From Phocoena phocoena (Eukaryota > Chordata > Mammalia > Artiodactyla > Phocoenidae): 64,000 nt of DNA. This document shows positions 11,336 to 22,766 of the stretch, piece after piece. The position numbers and the translations under genes were made by a program. The notes beneath the pieces are model-generated. The model was not told the origin of the DNA and made no database searches. It saw only the letters and a program-made list of their open reading frames with translations. The stretch's first letter is position 1. Each line of letters begins with the position of its first letter. Where the stretch lies: assembly GCF_963924675.1 (NCBI RefSeq), contig NC_089239.1:35363818-35427817 (forward strand), given 5' to 3'.

Positions 11336-13083
11336 GATCATTGAGCAGTAGTCATTATTTTAGACTAGTGAAGATAGGATTATTTCAAAAACAAATGGAA
11401 GTTTGTAGATAACAAATATAGTTTTATTTACCTAAAACAAATATCTAAAATACTCTATTTTCTGATTCTAATCAAAGTACTTTGCTTTATCTTAACTTAA
11501 ACTGTTAAGATGCCAAACTAGAATTATTCGTGAAATTCTTGAAACTGTATTTGGTTGTATGTATTTAAACCTTGTTCTAGGAAAATATAAGTGATCCTAT
11601 AACATTTGCAATCTAATCGTAATTCATTTTAGAATGGCAATCTCAAAACACATTTGTTAATTTTGTTAATTATATCACTGTCGTTGACTTTCTCAGCTCA
11701 CTTTCACTTTTGGTGAAGAGATACTTATGACATTTAGTGTTTAATGTCATTAGCTTTTTTTCTGACTAGGGATGGGAATATTGTTCATCAATTTTGTGTC
11801 TAACAAGAGTAAGGGCAGGATATGAATACCTGTTGACTATACACATGCTGAGAATCGTGGTCGTGAAGAAATAATCGCAATCTGAAAGGGAATGCAAGTG
11901 TTCCAGGGCGAAATGGTGCAGAAGGGTTAAGCGCAGGTTCTCTGGCAGATTTCTTTGCCCAGCATGCCGTGATATCTCTTTCCAAAGCATATTGGCAAAT
12001 GACACTGAACAATCTTGATAAAAGAGATTTAATTAAAATGCTGTAAGCATAAGATCTTCACCTTCGTGCTATAGAAGGTTTTGTCAAAAGAATTTTATTA
12101 CAAACCTAGCAGGATTTTTTCACTGTTTTATTCACTTTTAGCCATCCCACTGGTTACGGCTGGAAGTATGACACAACCAGTCGGTTCTTAATAAGGGCTT
12201 TTAAAAATCACAGCATGTTCTTCAGTCCCTCAGTACAGGATGAATGTGACATCGGGGACACAAATATCATTACCTTGATAAATTACTAACAGCGTAATGA
12301 TTATGGAAATCGTCATCGACTGATCATCAGTCACAATTTATTTCAAATCGATGTCTACAATTTGTAGCCTGGATGGAATTTTTATCCAAAGCGCCTCTGG
12401 TACAGTACCGCTCTTCTCAGCTAACTTCCTCCTAAGAGCATTCCAGCTTTGTCTTGTATCATGGGCTGTTCATGAATGGAGCCCCTCCCTGGTTCCGTGG
12501 CCTCAAGCAATCCAAATTAGTCAGAAGAACATGGGGTGACCACACACTCATGGACAAACTCGTTCAGGGAAACAGTGTAATTCAAGAACCAGCAAATGTG
12601 CCAAACTACAGAATCCCTCCCTAGACACGGTTTCGCATTTTTTTCCCCTTTCCAATTGGCAATAAATGGTAATGTTTGACTTTACTATGCTGCTAAATTG
12701 CAAATAAATTGTTGTAGAATCATGACATAATAGGCATTTACATCTGTAAAACAGTCTCTGTAACAGGAAGCGTCACTTGCAGGTCTTTGTCTTAGACGGT
12801 AGTGTTTCATTATTCTTTTTCCAATACATTTAACATTTTAAGCAATTTTAAATCGGTGAGGCCCAATGAATCAGTCCCTGTGGTATTATTAGATAATATT
12901 TCTCTAATTTTTAGGTTAGTCATCATTCGTGAAGGATTATAAGATGGTCAGTGTCGATGCTAGTTAATGATGAATTTACACAAGGAAAACTTTGCCCCCA
13001 AAAGGCTGCTTTATCAGATTCACATTATAGGCTATAGACTATACTTCAGCTCGAATGGAGATTTGATTTGAATGTAGGCGAGA
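11336..13083. other. Unique DNA with CpG-retaining segment, no gene seen
   Basis: No repeat is recognised. Between about 11760 and 12360 the sequence keeps an unusual number of CpGs for AT-rich non-repeat DNA (for example near 11929, 12156, 12250, 12310 and 12347). Frames 11766-12005 and 12351-12539 have no recognisable domain or splice context. Confidence 0.45.
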
Positions 13084-13094
13084 CTGGATTTTTA

Positions 13095-14139
13095 AAATTT
13101 TTTATTGAAGCAGAGTTGATTTGCAGTGTATTAGTTTCTGCTGTACAGCAGACTGATTCACTTATACGTATATAAACGTTCCTTTTTCTTGTATTCTTTT
13201 CCATTATGGTTTATCACAGGATACTGGATACCGTTCCCTGTGCTCTACAGTAGGGCCTTGTTGTTACCCATCCTATGCGGATTAGCATCTGCTGACCCCA
13301 AACTCCCACTCCATCCCTCCCTCACCTGTCTCTCCCTTGGCGACCACAAGTCTGTCCTGTGTCTGTGAGACCATTTATGTTTGTGTCATATTTTAGATTC
13401 CACATATAAGTGATATCATATGGTATTTGTCTTTCTCTTTCTGACTGACTTCAGTCAGTATGATAATCTCTAGTTCCACCCATGTTGCTGCAAATGGCAT
13501 TATTTCCTTTTTTATGGCTGAATATTATTCCATTGTGTATATAATATATACCACGTCTTCTTTATCCGTTCATCTGTTGATGGACATTTAGGTTGTTTCC
13601 ATGTCTTGGCCATTGTGAAGAGTGCTGCTATGAACATAGGGGTGCATGTATTATTTTGAATTATAGTTTTGTCTAGATATATGCCCAGGAGTCAGATTGC
13701 TGAATCATATGGCAACTCTATTTTTAGCTTTTGGAGGAGCCTCCATACTGTTCTCCATAGTGGCTGCACCAACTTACATTCCCACCAACAGTGTAGGAGG
13801 GTTCCCTTTTCTCCACACCCTCTCCAGCATTATTATCTGAAGACTTTTTCATAATGTCCATTCTGACCAATGTGCAGTGACACCTCATTGTAGAATTGGT
13901 TTGTGTTTCTCTCTAACGATTAGTGATGTTGACCATCTGTTGGCCTGTGTGCCTGTTGGCCATCTCTGTGTCTTCTTTGGAGAGATGTCTGTTTAGTACT
14001 TCTGCCCATTTTTTGATTGGGAAGTTTTTGTTGTTGTTGAATTGTGTGAGCTGTTTGTTTTGGAGCTGTTAATTTTGGAGATTAAGCCCTTGTTGGTCAC
14101 ATCGTTTGCAAATATTTTCTCCCATTCTGTAGGTTAAGG
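13095..14139 (-). mobile_element. L1 copy B: 5'-truncated LINE-1
   Basis: The minus strand holds the last part of ORF2 and the 3'UTR. The flanks share the direct repeat 'ctggattttt' (13084-13093 and 14140-14149), so the insertion was a normal target-primed event truncated at about 1.05 kb. The poly(A) appears as the T-rich start near 13091-13107. It is more diverged than copies D and E. Confidence 0.88.
13392..14139 (-). pseudogene. L1 copy B ORF2 C-terminal remnant
   Basis: The frame ends at the TAA read from 13392-13394. It keeps the C-terminal zinc-knuckle-like CX3CX7HX4C motif intact ([18 protein letters not shown], from about 13750-13810) followed by an ORF2-typical tail. Endonuclease and reverse transcriptase are absent because of 5' truncation, and indels interrupt the frame. 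Confidence 0.8.
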
Positions 14140-14149
14140 CTGGATTTTT

Positions 14150-14640
14150 TTAAAGGCTGCCTTTTCTATTACTGTATTTTCCCCAGAGAAATGAAATAAT
14201 TTGTTGGGTATATACTTTGCTTGTATATAGCTAATGTAGAGAAATACAACATATGAAGAGAAAATAAACATGTGAGCACTAAGTTCAGTTTTATTGTGCA
14301 AGATAACTGATGCAGTATTCTTCTTTAGAGAGAAAAAATAATAATATTTGCATAAACTGCCCAATGGAAGTAGGTTGAAGTAAAATTTAATGTTTAACTT
14401 ATTGTGTTACCATACACCCTATGCTTTCTTTGTGTTTTAGATAAAGTTTGGTAGTAGTAATATTACTCCTTAACTTTGTAGATTTACTTTCAAAATATTA
14501 CAGGTAATGAAACACTTAAGAGATGTTTTCAGATAAAGATAAGATTACTAGTTCAAGTTTAAGAGCGACACATACTTCTGTAGACTTACATAGCAATTCT
14601 CAAAAACCCAACACAAAGCCGGTAAAATTGAAAATAAATA
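14150..14640. other. Unique AT-rich DNA, nothing recognised
   Basis: No gene or named repeat is seen. The minus-strand frame 14134-14364 starts in L1-flanking DNA and has no domain. Confidence 0.4.
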
Positions 14641-14644
14641 ATAT

Positions 14645-14880
14645 TAATGATTTATCATTTATTAAGCATCAGTTATGGTTCAAGCATGCTGCTAAATGCC
14701 CCAAGTACATTATTTTCTTGTAATTCTCACAAGTACCCTACGGAGATTTGCTTAGCCTCGTTTTTCAAATAAGGAAAGTGAATCATAGTTGCCTGAGATC
14801 ACAGAGTTAAGAAGTGTAGGCGGGCAGATGTATTTGATCCGAGGTTCAGCATTCTTCATGCTGTACAAAGCTCCTTGGAA
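14645..14880 (-). repeat. MIR remnant, antisense
   Basis: The order of blocks is that of an antisense MIR: 'attaagcatcagttatgg', 'taattctcacaagtaccct', 'tttttcaaataaggaaagtg', 'gcctgagatcacagagtta', and 'gatccgaggttcagcattc'. These correspond to the 'cccattttacagatgagg' and 'aggtcacacagc' landmarks. Confidence 0.75.
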
Positions 14881-14994
14881 CATGAATAGTACTTAAGATG
14901 TAGAATCTAGTTAAGTTTTGCTTTTGGAATCTTTATGTCACTAGCATTTATGGAGCGTTTACTGTATAAATAGTTGTATATCAATTGCTATGGA

Positions 14995-15075
14995 TAAAGA
15001 AAGAAAAAGAGAGGAAGAGAGGATGAAGGAAGGAAGGAAGAGTGAAGGAGAGAAAGAGAGAGAGGGAGAGAGAGG
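14995..15075. repeat. GA-rich purine tract
   Basis: About 80 bases of almost pure A/G on the plus strand (GAGAGA, GGAAGGAAGG units). Such polypurine tracts can form triplex structures. Charged (Lys/Glu/Arg) open frames across it are artefacts. Confidence 0.85.
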
Positions 15076-15764
15076 CATTGTCCCAGACCTCAAGGAATTG
15101 ACAGTTATTTCTACCTCAATTTTCTCCTTCCTTCCAAAGAATATGCATTTCCCAAGGGAAATGAGGACATCGGACAAATCTTTCATAAGCGCCAACAGTA
15201 TGCCAAGACCTACACATCTGAAACATGGCTGAGTATCCTCCCTGGCTTCATCTGTAAACCTCCTCTTTCTTCCTAAGTGTCCTAGTTCTGTCAATGGCTC
15301 TATCGTCTTCCCAGTCAACCTGTTTTATGACATTATTGTTGCCTTTCCGACTCTCTTCAACATCTAACAAGTGAGTGCGTGTTGTTCATTCAACTTCTAT
15401 TCAGTGGACCGCGCGTGGTTGTTTCCCTTTCTACCCATTCTACCCATTCTCCATGCCTTACACATTGGCATAAATGCCGAGTTGTTTCTAACAAATGTAT
15501 AAGTGACCCCATCACTAAGATGCAGTTGCCCCTCCAGCTGATTCTTCCGTGATGCCTTTCCCCATGTAGGATGCGACCTGCGAGACAGTTTTGTCAGATT
15601 GTCTGGGCAGGCTGCTCTCCCTGGATGGACAGGCGTACTGACTTTCTCTGGTGTCTTTATCTTGGATCTAAGACTTCTGTGTGACTGCTGGAGCAGGCTA
15701 GCACTCAGCAACAAGGACGGTGACGTGGATGTTTGCAGCGCCGTCAGTACTCTACAGAGCGGTG
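15076..15764. other. Unique DNA, no gene supported
   Basis: The 168-codon minus-strand frame 15397-15903 is the longest non-repeat open frame here, but it runs across a MIR and into an L2-like segment and has no domain, so it is not called. Otherwise nothing is recognised. Confidence 0.4.
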
Positions 15765-15830
15765 GCGCCGTGTTGGTCAGACAGACTGGGGTTTCAGGGC
15801 TAGTTCTGCAACTTTCGGCAAGTTTATTCC
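15765..15830 (+). repeat. MIR fragment
   Basis: 'cagacagactggggtttcag' and 'agttctgcaactttcggc' correspond to the MIR head region (gactgcctgggttcaaatcc ... ctctgccact). It is short and diverged. Confidence 0.5.
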
Positions 15831-16440
15831 TTTGACGGATATTTATTGACCACGTGCTTTGTACCAAGCAATTTTCTGATGACAACAGTACAACAGTATT
15901 CAAAGCAGACAGGGTCCCTGGCTGAATGGTATTTACTTCCAGTGCAAGGAGATGGACACAGGCAAGTAAACAACTGAAGAAAGATTATTTCCGATACTAG
16001 TAGAGGCTGTCTTTTTCATGGGGTGGTGTGATAGAAAATATGGTGACAGAGGGGGAGCCACTGAATTTAGATGTGAGCTCAAGAAAGGCCTTATTGAGGA
16101 CACGTGTTTGAGAAGGGCTGTAAGGAACCTGCCAGTCTCAGGCCAAGGGCAGAGTGTTTGGGCTAGAGAAACAGTAAATGCAAAGACAGAGCAGAAGGAA
16201 AACCCGGGCAGCTGGAGGGGGTGGGGCTGGGCTGGGGGGAGGGATGGGAAGGATGAAGCTGGACAACGGACCCCGGAAGCCATGGAGAGATGTGGGATTT
16301 TATCCAGGTGTGATGGGGAAGCCGTGGGCAGGGTTGAAGCAGAAGAGGGACCCGGTCTGATTTTCATTAGAGAAATGTGGGTTCCTCTGGTAGGAGAAAA
16401 ATTGGTGTCAGGGCAAAAGAGGAAGCAATGAACCCAGTTA
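15831..16440. repeat. L2-like ancient repeat
   Basis: The segment begins 'gatatttattgaccacgtg' and contains 'acagggtccctggctg'. It continues with 'gtgatagaaaatatggtg', 'agagtgtttgggctag' and 'gtaaatgcaaagacagag'. This order is typical of long L2-related remnants in mammals. The open frames 16018-16431 and 15933-16505 lie within it and are fortuitous. Confidence 0.5.
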
Positions 16441-16839
16441 GGCAACTGTAACCAGAGTCTCTTCAGCCAAGCAGGTAAGTCTGGACCCAGTAATTCTGAC
16501 TGCACGGTACGTTCAGCTACTTTTGCATATATAAAGCAATTAAATTATTATTATTATTTACATATATTAGAATTATTGAATTTTGCCACACGTTTTAAAA
16601 CATAAGTGAAATTCAGATTTTTCACAAAGTCGACCCAAATACTTTGGAAGATTTATGTGCCGTCCTCTCTGCCTTACCGTCACTTTGGGGAATGGTATAG
16701 GGACATTTGGAGTCGGAGCGGGAACATTCTTGCTTTCTGGTAATAAACCAGCTCTTTCTAAATGACATGAGGTGAGACAAATCAGATCCTGGGCTAATGC
16801 TTTGTGTATTGTAGTAACAATTGTTCTATCAATCAGTAG

Positions 16840-17405
16840 CTCTTCATCTAGTGCCTCCGTACTGTGCTGAAAAGGCTGGGAGATGCAAAGGAGAGACAAA
16901 GAAGTGTGAGATATACACCTGCTTGCATGGAGCTCACAGTCTCCTGCAGAGCCAGGGTGCGTTTGCGGAACAGGTAGCCTTACCTGACCGTGTATGCTAT
17001 GATCCAGAGCAGCGCTGCAGGATGCGTCTGAGTAGAAGCCAAGGCATGAAGGAAGGGAAAACCCCAGGCAGTGAACAGCTTGAGAAAATGACAGGAAAAG
17101 AAGAAAGCAGATAGTCTTTTCAAAGGCGCTGTGTAGACCGGGGCAGAGAATTCACGTGGGCCATTACGTTGTAAGGGAAGAGTGGGAAATGAAGCAAGAA
17201 AAGAAAATTGCAACCAGATTGTAGAGGGGGCTTAATGCCTGGCCGAGGAATGTGGACTCTGTTCTGTTGGTATTGAGCAGCTATTGAAGGATTTTGAGGA
17301 AAGGAATGACATGATGGAAAGGTATTTGGGAAGGTGAATCTGACAGCTGTGAGCGGGGAGGTGAATCCACGAGCAGCGGCTACAGGTGATCTGCTACTGA
17401 GCGGC
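16840..17405. repeat. Second L2-like ancient repeat
   Basis: Similar landmarks recur: 'cttgcatggagctcacagtc', later 'gaggaaaggaatgacatgat' and 'tctgacagctgtgagcg', which correspond to the downstream part of the same ancient family. It may be a continuation of the 15.8-kb remnant separated by about 400 bp of other DNA. Confidence 0.45.
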
Positions 17406-20340
17406 ATTTTGTTTTCCTTGGTTCTGGGTTTTCAAAGTAAAATAACTTTACCGATATGTCATAAATCCCCCTCATTTGTGCTTAGACGTATGAAGTCGCT
17501 GATGATGTGCTAGTTTGCGTCCAGACGTGTTCTTTCTATATCATTAAAACGAGTATTCCCCTTCTTGAAAACGTATTTGCCCTTTTCTCCATTCTCCTCT
17601 TGATTAATAGTGACAAGCTAAGTTAAAACCTGACAGGGAAATAGCAAAAGAGTAGGAAATAATGAAAACAAGTGAATGTTTTGCTAAGGAAATGTTTATT
17701 ACTGCGGTTCTCATCATTATGAGTTAATTACAGGCTCTCAGCAAATATCCCATTGTGAGCTCAGAGGTGCGATATGTTTTATATGAGAAAGTGAAATAGT
17801 GACTTCCTTTCCAGTGTTCAGTTGCATTTCCTGCTATTTTAAGACTACTCAGTGGTACCGATGTACTTTCACAACCAATTATCCCAGCACGCCTGTACCA
17901 TGTATTTTAACTATAATGCTTTTTAAAAGCTCGAATCGCGAAAACAGCCTTCTATCGGAATTGATCAGGTGTGCATCGACAGTTGTCTGAACACTATTTG
18001 TGTACTGTCTGAATAGCCCAACGGACTTAACAGGAGCAGACAGAAACACCTGTTGGAATAAGACGTGCTTTCTTCAAGGCTCATATTTATAATTTTCCCC
18101 CCAGATTTTCTTTTCTCGAACATCTTCACTCTTGAGGAAGGATGACACGTCGTCCCTGAGCTCTGGCCATGCTAAACAATAAAATGTACCCTAGACCGTC
18201 TCTAGGTGTTCATATCCTGGGTTACTGAGGCCACTAGCAATCTGACCTGCAGTTTTGCCCCTAGCAAACTTGGTTCGAAGCATGGCATGGTACCCATTCT
18301 ACAAGCAAAGAGTGACTTTACAGAGTAAGAATTCTCCATGTTAACGTTGCCCTAGCTCCTGTTAACTACAGTTCGTTGTTTAAAAGCTGATATCTGTGAT
18401 TGATTCAGACACGGAGCCATTGTTTAATTTACTTTGGTTTGATTTTTTTCTCTTCACCCTCCCAGCTGGCTTCTCTAGAGGAGGAAAGTCAGGCAGTACT
18501 GCTTTGGAAAGAAAAGATAAGCTGAACACTTTGGAATGCGTTTTTCTAACACTCCTTCACCAAGTGTTACATGACTGTATCAAATTTCTTTAGACTTTGA
18601 TAATGAGAAACAGACAATTCCATAGAAAGTACAACGAAGAGATTTGCAGTAATAGAGGATTTCAGGAATGCACGTGGTTCTGAACGGCGCTAAGATTATG
18701 TGCGTTAGAGTTCCGAATCTTTTATTTTTTTCCCTGTCTAAGCAGGCACTGTGGTTATCAGGTGGGGAAGGGCAGAGGGCCTGCGTGCTGATTATCAATG
18801 TGCATGTGTGTAAAATTTTCACACATAATATAATATTTCCAAGTTATTCTTATGGAGGCTCAGGGGTCCCAGAACTTAAACAGAACTGCTGATCATTGGC
18901 TCCGAGAAACACTTAGAAGGCATCATAATTTTTTTTGTTTTGTTTTGTTTTGTTTTTTACATCCTGTGGAGTCATTTGCAGACTTTTGGGCTACAGATCG
19001 AATAATGTTTGTTTATTCAGCTGGCTTTGGAGATTTAAGCAATATTTGGAGATGCGAGTCTTTGCCTTGCTTAATAAAAAGTATACTCAGAGGTATAACT
19101 ACAGCATTTTTATATAGAAAAGATTCTCACAAACAGAGGTTAATATTGACAAAAATGTAATTTTGAAATTGAAAAGAAAGAAACAACAATCCCAGAAACA
19201 TATCCATCCAGCACGGTCTTTCTTAAAAAATTTTTTAGCAGACGTTATGTCTCCTGTGCTCTAATGCTTGAAAATGCATTATGATGTTTCCCAAGTAGAC
19301 TGTAAAACAACGCTTGCATTATTCTACTCTGATCAACTACAACAAACAAGGCCTGGGTCACCTTCTAAGAATAATCATTTAACAGGAGATGTGTGATTTT
19401 GTTGGTATTATTAGTAGAGATTTGTATCACAGAGTCAACTCATTCTTCTCTATGAAAGAAGGTGGAATAAATATTTCATAGCTATGGCTCTTGAGGAGAA
19501 TTCTGCCTTTCAATCCTGAGGCAGTCTTTCAACATAGATGGCAATCAGAAGTCTTTAACAGATGTAAAATGCGTCTTGCCTACTTGTCTTTGAAAATTAT
19601 AAGGATCTCAAGATGCACCTGAAATATTCATTATGTGGACAATATTCCAAGTGGAGCTGGAATTTGCTGAGTGCTTTAGTCACTACTTATTTATCCAGGT
19701 TTTTCTACCTTTATTTTCCATACCCCTAATACTTCCTAAGTCTATGACTTGTCAAAATGTCTTTACTTTATAATATACCTACGTGACTAAATTTATTGAT
19801 AGCATTTAACATCACACTTTTATTTGGTTAGCTTAATGACAGGGTAATGGAAGAACATACTTTGTACCATGAATCATTTTCTTTTCTTTTACTTGTTTCT
19901 CCTCTCTTTTTCTGTTCACCCGCCTGCCCCATTAGTTAAATAAAGCAATGACTTTATTGAGAAATTAGCCTTTCTGTGAGTTTCTCTGGTAACATCTGAT
20001 TTCGTAGAGAGGAATTTCATTGTCAGCTAGAAGACTGAATTGTACAATTTTGCCAATGTGGTTTCTATATACTTTGCTTTGACTGTCTAGGAAACACGTG
20101 CCCACAAATTGAATTTGTGACCCCCTCCTCTGATCCCTGCTCCCTTCTTCAATATTGATTTATCTCTGTTTGGGGTGAAAACTATTACATGTTGTGTTAA
20201 TGTTTAAGACATTTTTCATAAAAAATGACATTATTTGATAAGGTGTTTAAAAGTAGAGTCCTTTAAGAGAGTTCCTTAGAAAGTAGATACTAAATTCAGC
20301 TTTAAAAGGAACAAGACAAGGCTTTTAGTTGCACAAACTC
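17406..20340. other. Unique DNA, CpG-retaining at its left end, no gene seen
   Basis: No repeat is recognised apart from a (TTTTG)n run. From 17440 to 18200 CpGs occur repeatedly in otherwise AT-rich, non-repeat DNA (for example 'ctcgaatcgcgaaaac' at 17931). A similar but shorter block is near 18670-18720. No exon with plausible splice sites and conserved protein motif is evident. Confidence 0.45.
18930..18958. repeat. (TTTTG)n microsatellite
   Basis: A T tract continues into four TTTTG units and ends in TTTTTT. Confidence 0.8.
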
Positions 20341-20432
20341 CCTTACACACACACACGCACGCACACAGAGACACACGCACGCGCACACGCACACGCGCAA
20401 CGCACACGCACACGCACACACACACACATGCA
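20341..20432. repeat. CpG-bearing (CA)n/(CACG)n tract
   Basis: Ninety bases of nearly uninterrupted alternating purine-pyrimidine, with many CACG steps among CACA. The pattern (CA with CG interruptions) is the sequence type most prone to Z-DNA. Confidence 0.9.
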
Positions 20433-20697
20433 CACTTCTACAACTACATGTAAAAGAGCTTAAGACCATAGAAGACCACAAAGTAATACCATTTTGCCAT
20501 ACACACTATATTTCTTATGAAGTCCAGTAAAACATTTAAACCTACAGTAAAGCATTTCAATTTATCAGATGATGTGCTAAAAAATATTTCCCATTTCCCT
20601 TTTCCATCTCTTTTTACCAATGTCACTGTTTTCTTTTTCTCATCCCAATCCAAACTTTTTTAAACTTTAAAAACAGAAATGCCTTCCTGCAAGAAAA

Positions 20698-20766
20698 AAA
20701 TTATATATGTAAAATATATATATATACACATATATAATATGTATACATATAATATATATATACATA

Positions 20767-20811
<45 letters not shown>
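20698..20811. repeat. (TA)n dinucleotide tract
   Basis: TATATA runs with CACA and TGTA interruptions end in an uninterrupted alternating TA stretch of about 40 bases (20769-20809). The tract is self-complementary and able to extrude as a cruciform. Confidence 0.9.
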
Positions 20812-20812
<1 letters not shown>

Positions 20813-22729
20813 CTCAGTCAAAAAGATGGCAAAATGAAAGTTTTTCAGGCCTTATAATGTTCTAGGCACTATAGTGGATAGCTAGCTTTTTACATGTTTT
20901 CTCAATTAAAATGGAATTAAGAAGTTGTGTTTTTACTAATTTTTGCTTCATTATATTATCTATATAACTGTACCATGTTTCTTTTATTATTGTTACTTGA
21001 TGATTTTGATGAGTGAACAACCGTATCTAGTTTGGAGCAATAGATCTCCACGTACAGAGGAGTAAAACATATGAAATATCAAATAGATTTATTTTGTTTG
21101 TAAAATAGTATATCCCATAAGAAGTAAAGACTGTCTCAGTTCCCACTGAAGTTATCAGGTACAAACCAAAGAAATCAAGCTTAGACATTAGGAAGAATGT
21201 TCATGTAAATAATGTGTTTCAGAAATATGAAAAATGTTAGTAAGTTTCTGAAATTTTTATAGAAAAATTGTCCAACTGTATCTCTGGGCAGATTTGTGTA
21301 TATTCTCACCTAGATGACTGTTTTAAAAAAATACTACTTTAAGCCTAGTTTCATGGTTTAGGAACCTGAACCTGGAGAGAACGGAGGTCAGAAAAAGAAT
21401 GAACAGTTCAGCTAAACATGTTCATTTCACCAATGCAAAGATGAATTAGAGTGCTTCTGTGGCAGTGTTTGTCACTTGCTTTGGTTCTTTTTAGCTGAAC
21501 ATTTATACTTCTTTAAAGAACTCTAGGCAATGCATTTCTAACAAAATCAGAATGACTTACTTTCATGAAGATTTATTAATACCGATTACTAAATAAAAAT
21601 GTCAAAGACACAGTAAATATCATGCATAAAAAGCAAAAAGAAATGCTACACTGGTTTGAGGACAAATAGGAAACGTAATTTACATTCTGAGTAGACAATG
21701 AATTTCTAGTAATGTTAGGCAAAAACAAATTATGGGCAAAAAAGCAAATGGTTCTCCGGATACCTGGATAAGAAGGCAAAATTGAAACAAATTTGGATTC
21801 TCTGTGATACACAAACAAGGCTGACCCTGAGAAAGACTGTCAAGTGACTGCCTGCCTTTGACATTGTTCCCTGGGTACCCAGCACCCCGTCCCCCCCGCC
21901 CCCAGAGCCTTTCTCCTGCATCCAGGCATCTAAGTACCTGGCCACAGATGAGAATTGTTATTTTAGGTCCCTACTCATGAAGCTTTTTCTTTCCTGACTT
22001 CCATTCTTTAATGGCAGTGGTTCTCAAACCATTTGATGGTGGTGCACTTAAGGATTTATATATCCCAATCTATTTCTACGTTCCAGATGAAAAAGACCCC
22101 ATGACTTAAAAAAAAAAAAATGTTCGGGGGAAGAACAAAATAACAAAGTGTTACCAACACAACAATTACACAACAAAACAAAATGGTGAAAAATTATAAA
22201 ATCTAGTAATGTTACAAATACCTTCATTCATATACGTTTGTCTGCAACCAAGTTCAATTCAAAACAGCAATAATAACCATGTGTCCTTCCCCTGATTTCA
22301 GGAATTCTAACAATTTTCATGTGAATCTGAATAGCAGGAGTACTGCAAAGCTCCCAAGCACTGAGTGGCGGTCACATGTCCTTGTGGAATACGGATTTAG
22401 AGTCCTCAGTTAATTCTGGTGACATGCTAATATTAGTTTATGAATAGCACCTTCTAGCAACTCAGCAAATACTAGTGCGTATCCATTAACCTCTAGAAAT
22501 TGCATATTATTCAACTGTAAGAGCCAAAGATGAGTTTTCTGTCCATCAGGCTGAACTTTGAAGCTCCACAGAAGTCCATAGGGCATGCTTTGAGCTGTAG
22601 GGCCCAGCACATCGCACTGCTAATGAGCTTATAGGGTCTGAGGCCGCTCCCAGATAGAAATTACATTTTCCATTTTCACCCTTGTTCCTTTGGATGCTAA
22701 TGACTATAAAGTTGAAAACACCAGGCTAC
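20812..22729. other. Unique AT-rich DNA, no gene seen
   Basis: No named repeat is supported. A 'cagtggttctcaaacc' motif at 22014-22029 resembles a hAT terminal repeat, but no partner terminus was found. A homopurine A run lies at 22108-22120. Confidence 0.4.
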
Positions 22730-22766
22730 CAAAAAAAAAAAAAAAAAAAAAAAGAAAGAAAGAAAA
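22730..22766. repeat. Poly(A) tract followed by (GAAA)n
   Basis: About 24 A residues run into GAAA repeats. This looks like the tail of a retroposed sequence, but the upstream 200 bp matches no family I recognise. Confidence 0.7.

Noticed and set aside
15397..15903. 168-codon minus-strand open frame
   Set aside because: It crosses a MIR fragment and enters an L2-like repeat, has no domain, and shows low stop density because of local GC content.
22014..22140. hAT-type terminal motif (cagtggttctcaaacc)
   Set aside because: A single terminus without a matching right end or family-specific interior could be chance or a heavily decayed Charlie element.
22500..22766. Processed pseudogene ending in the poly(A) at 22730
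   Set aside because: The upstream sequence resembles no transcript I know, there is no polyadenylation signal at the expected spacing, and no target-site duplication was found.
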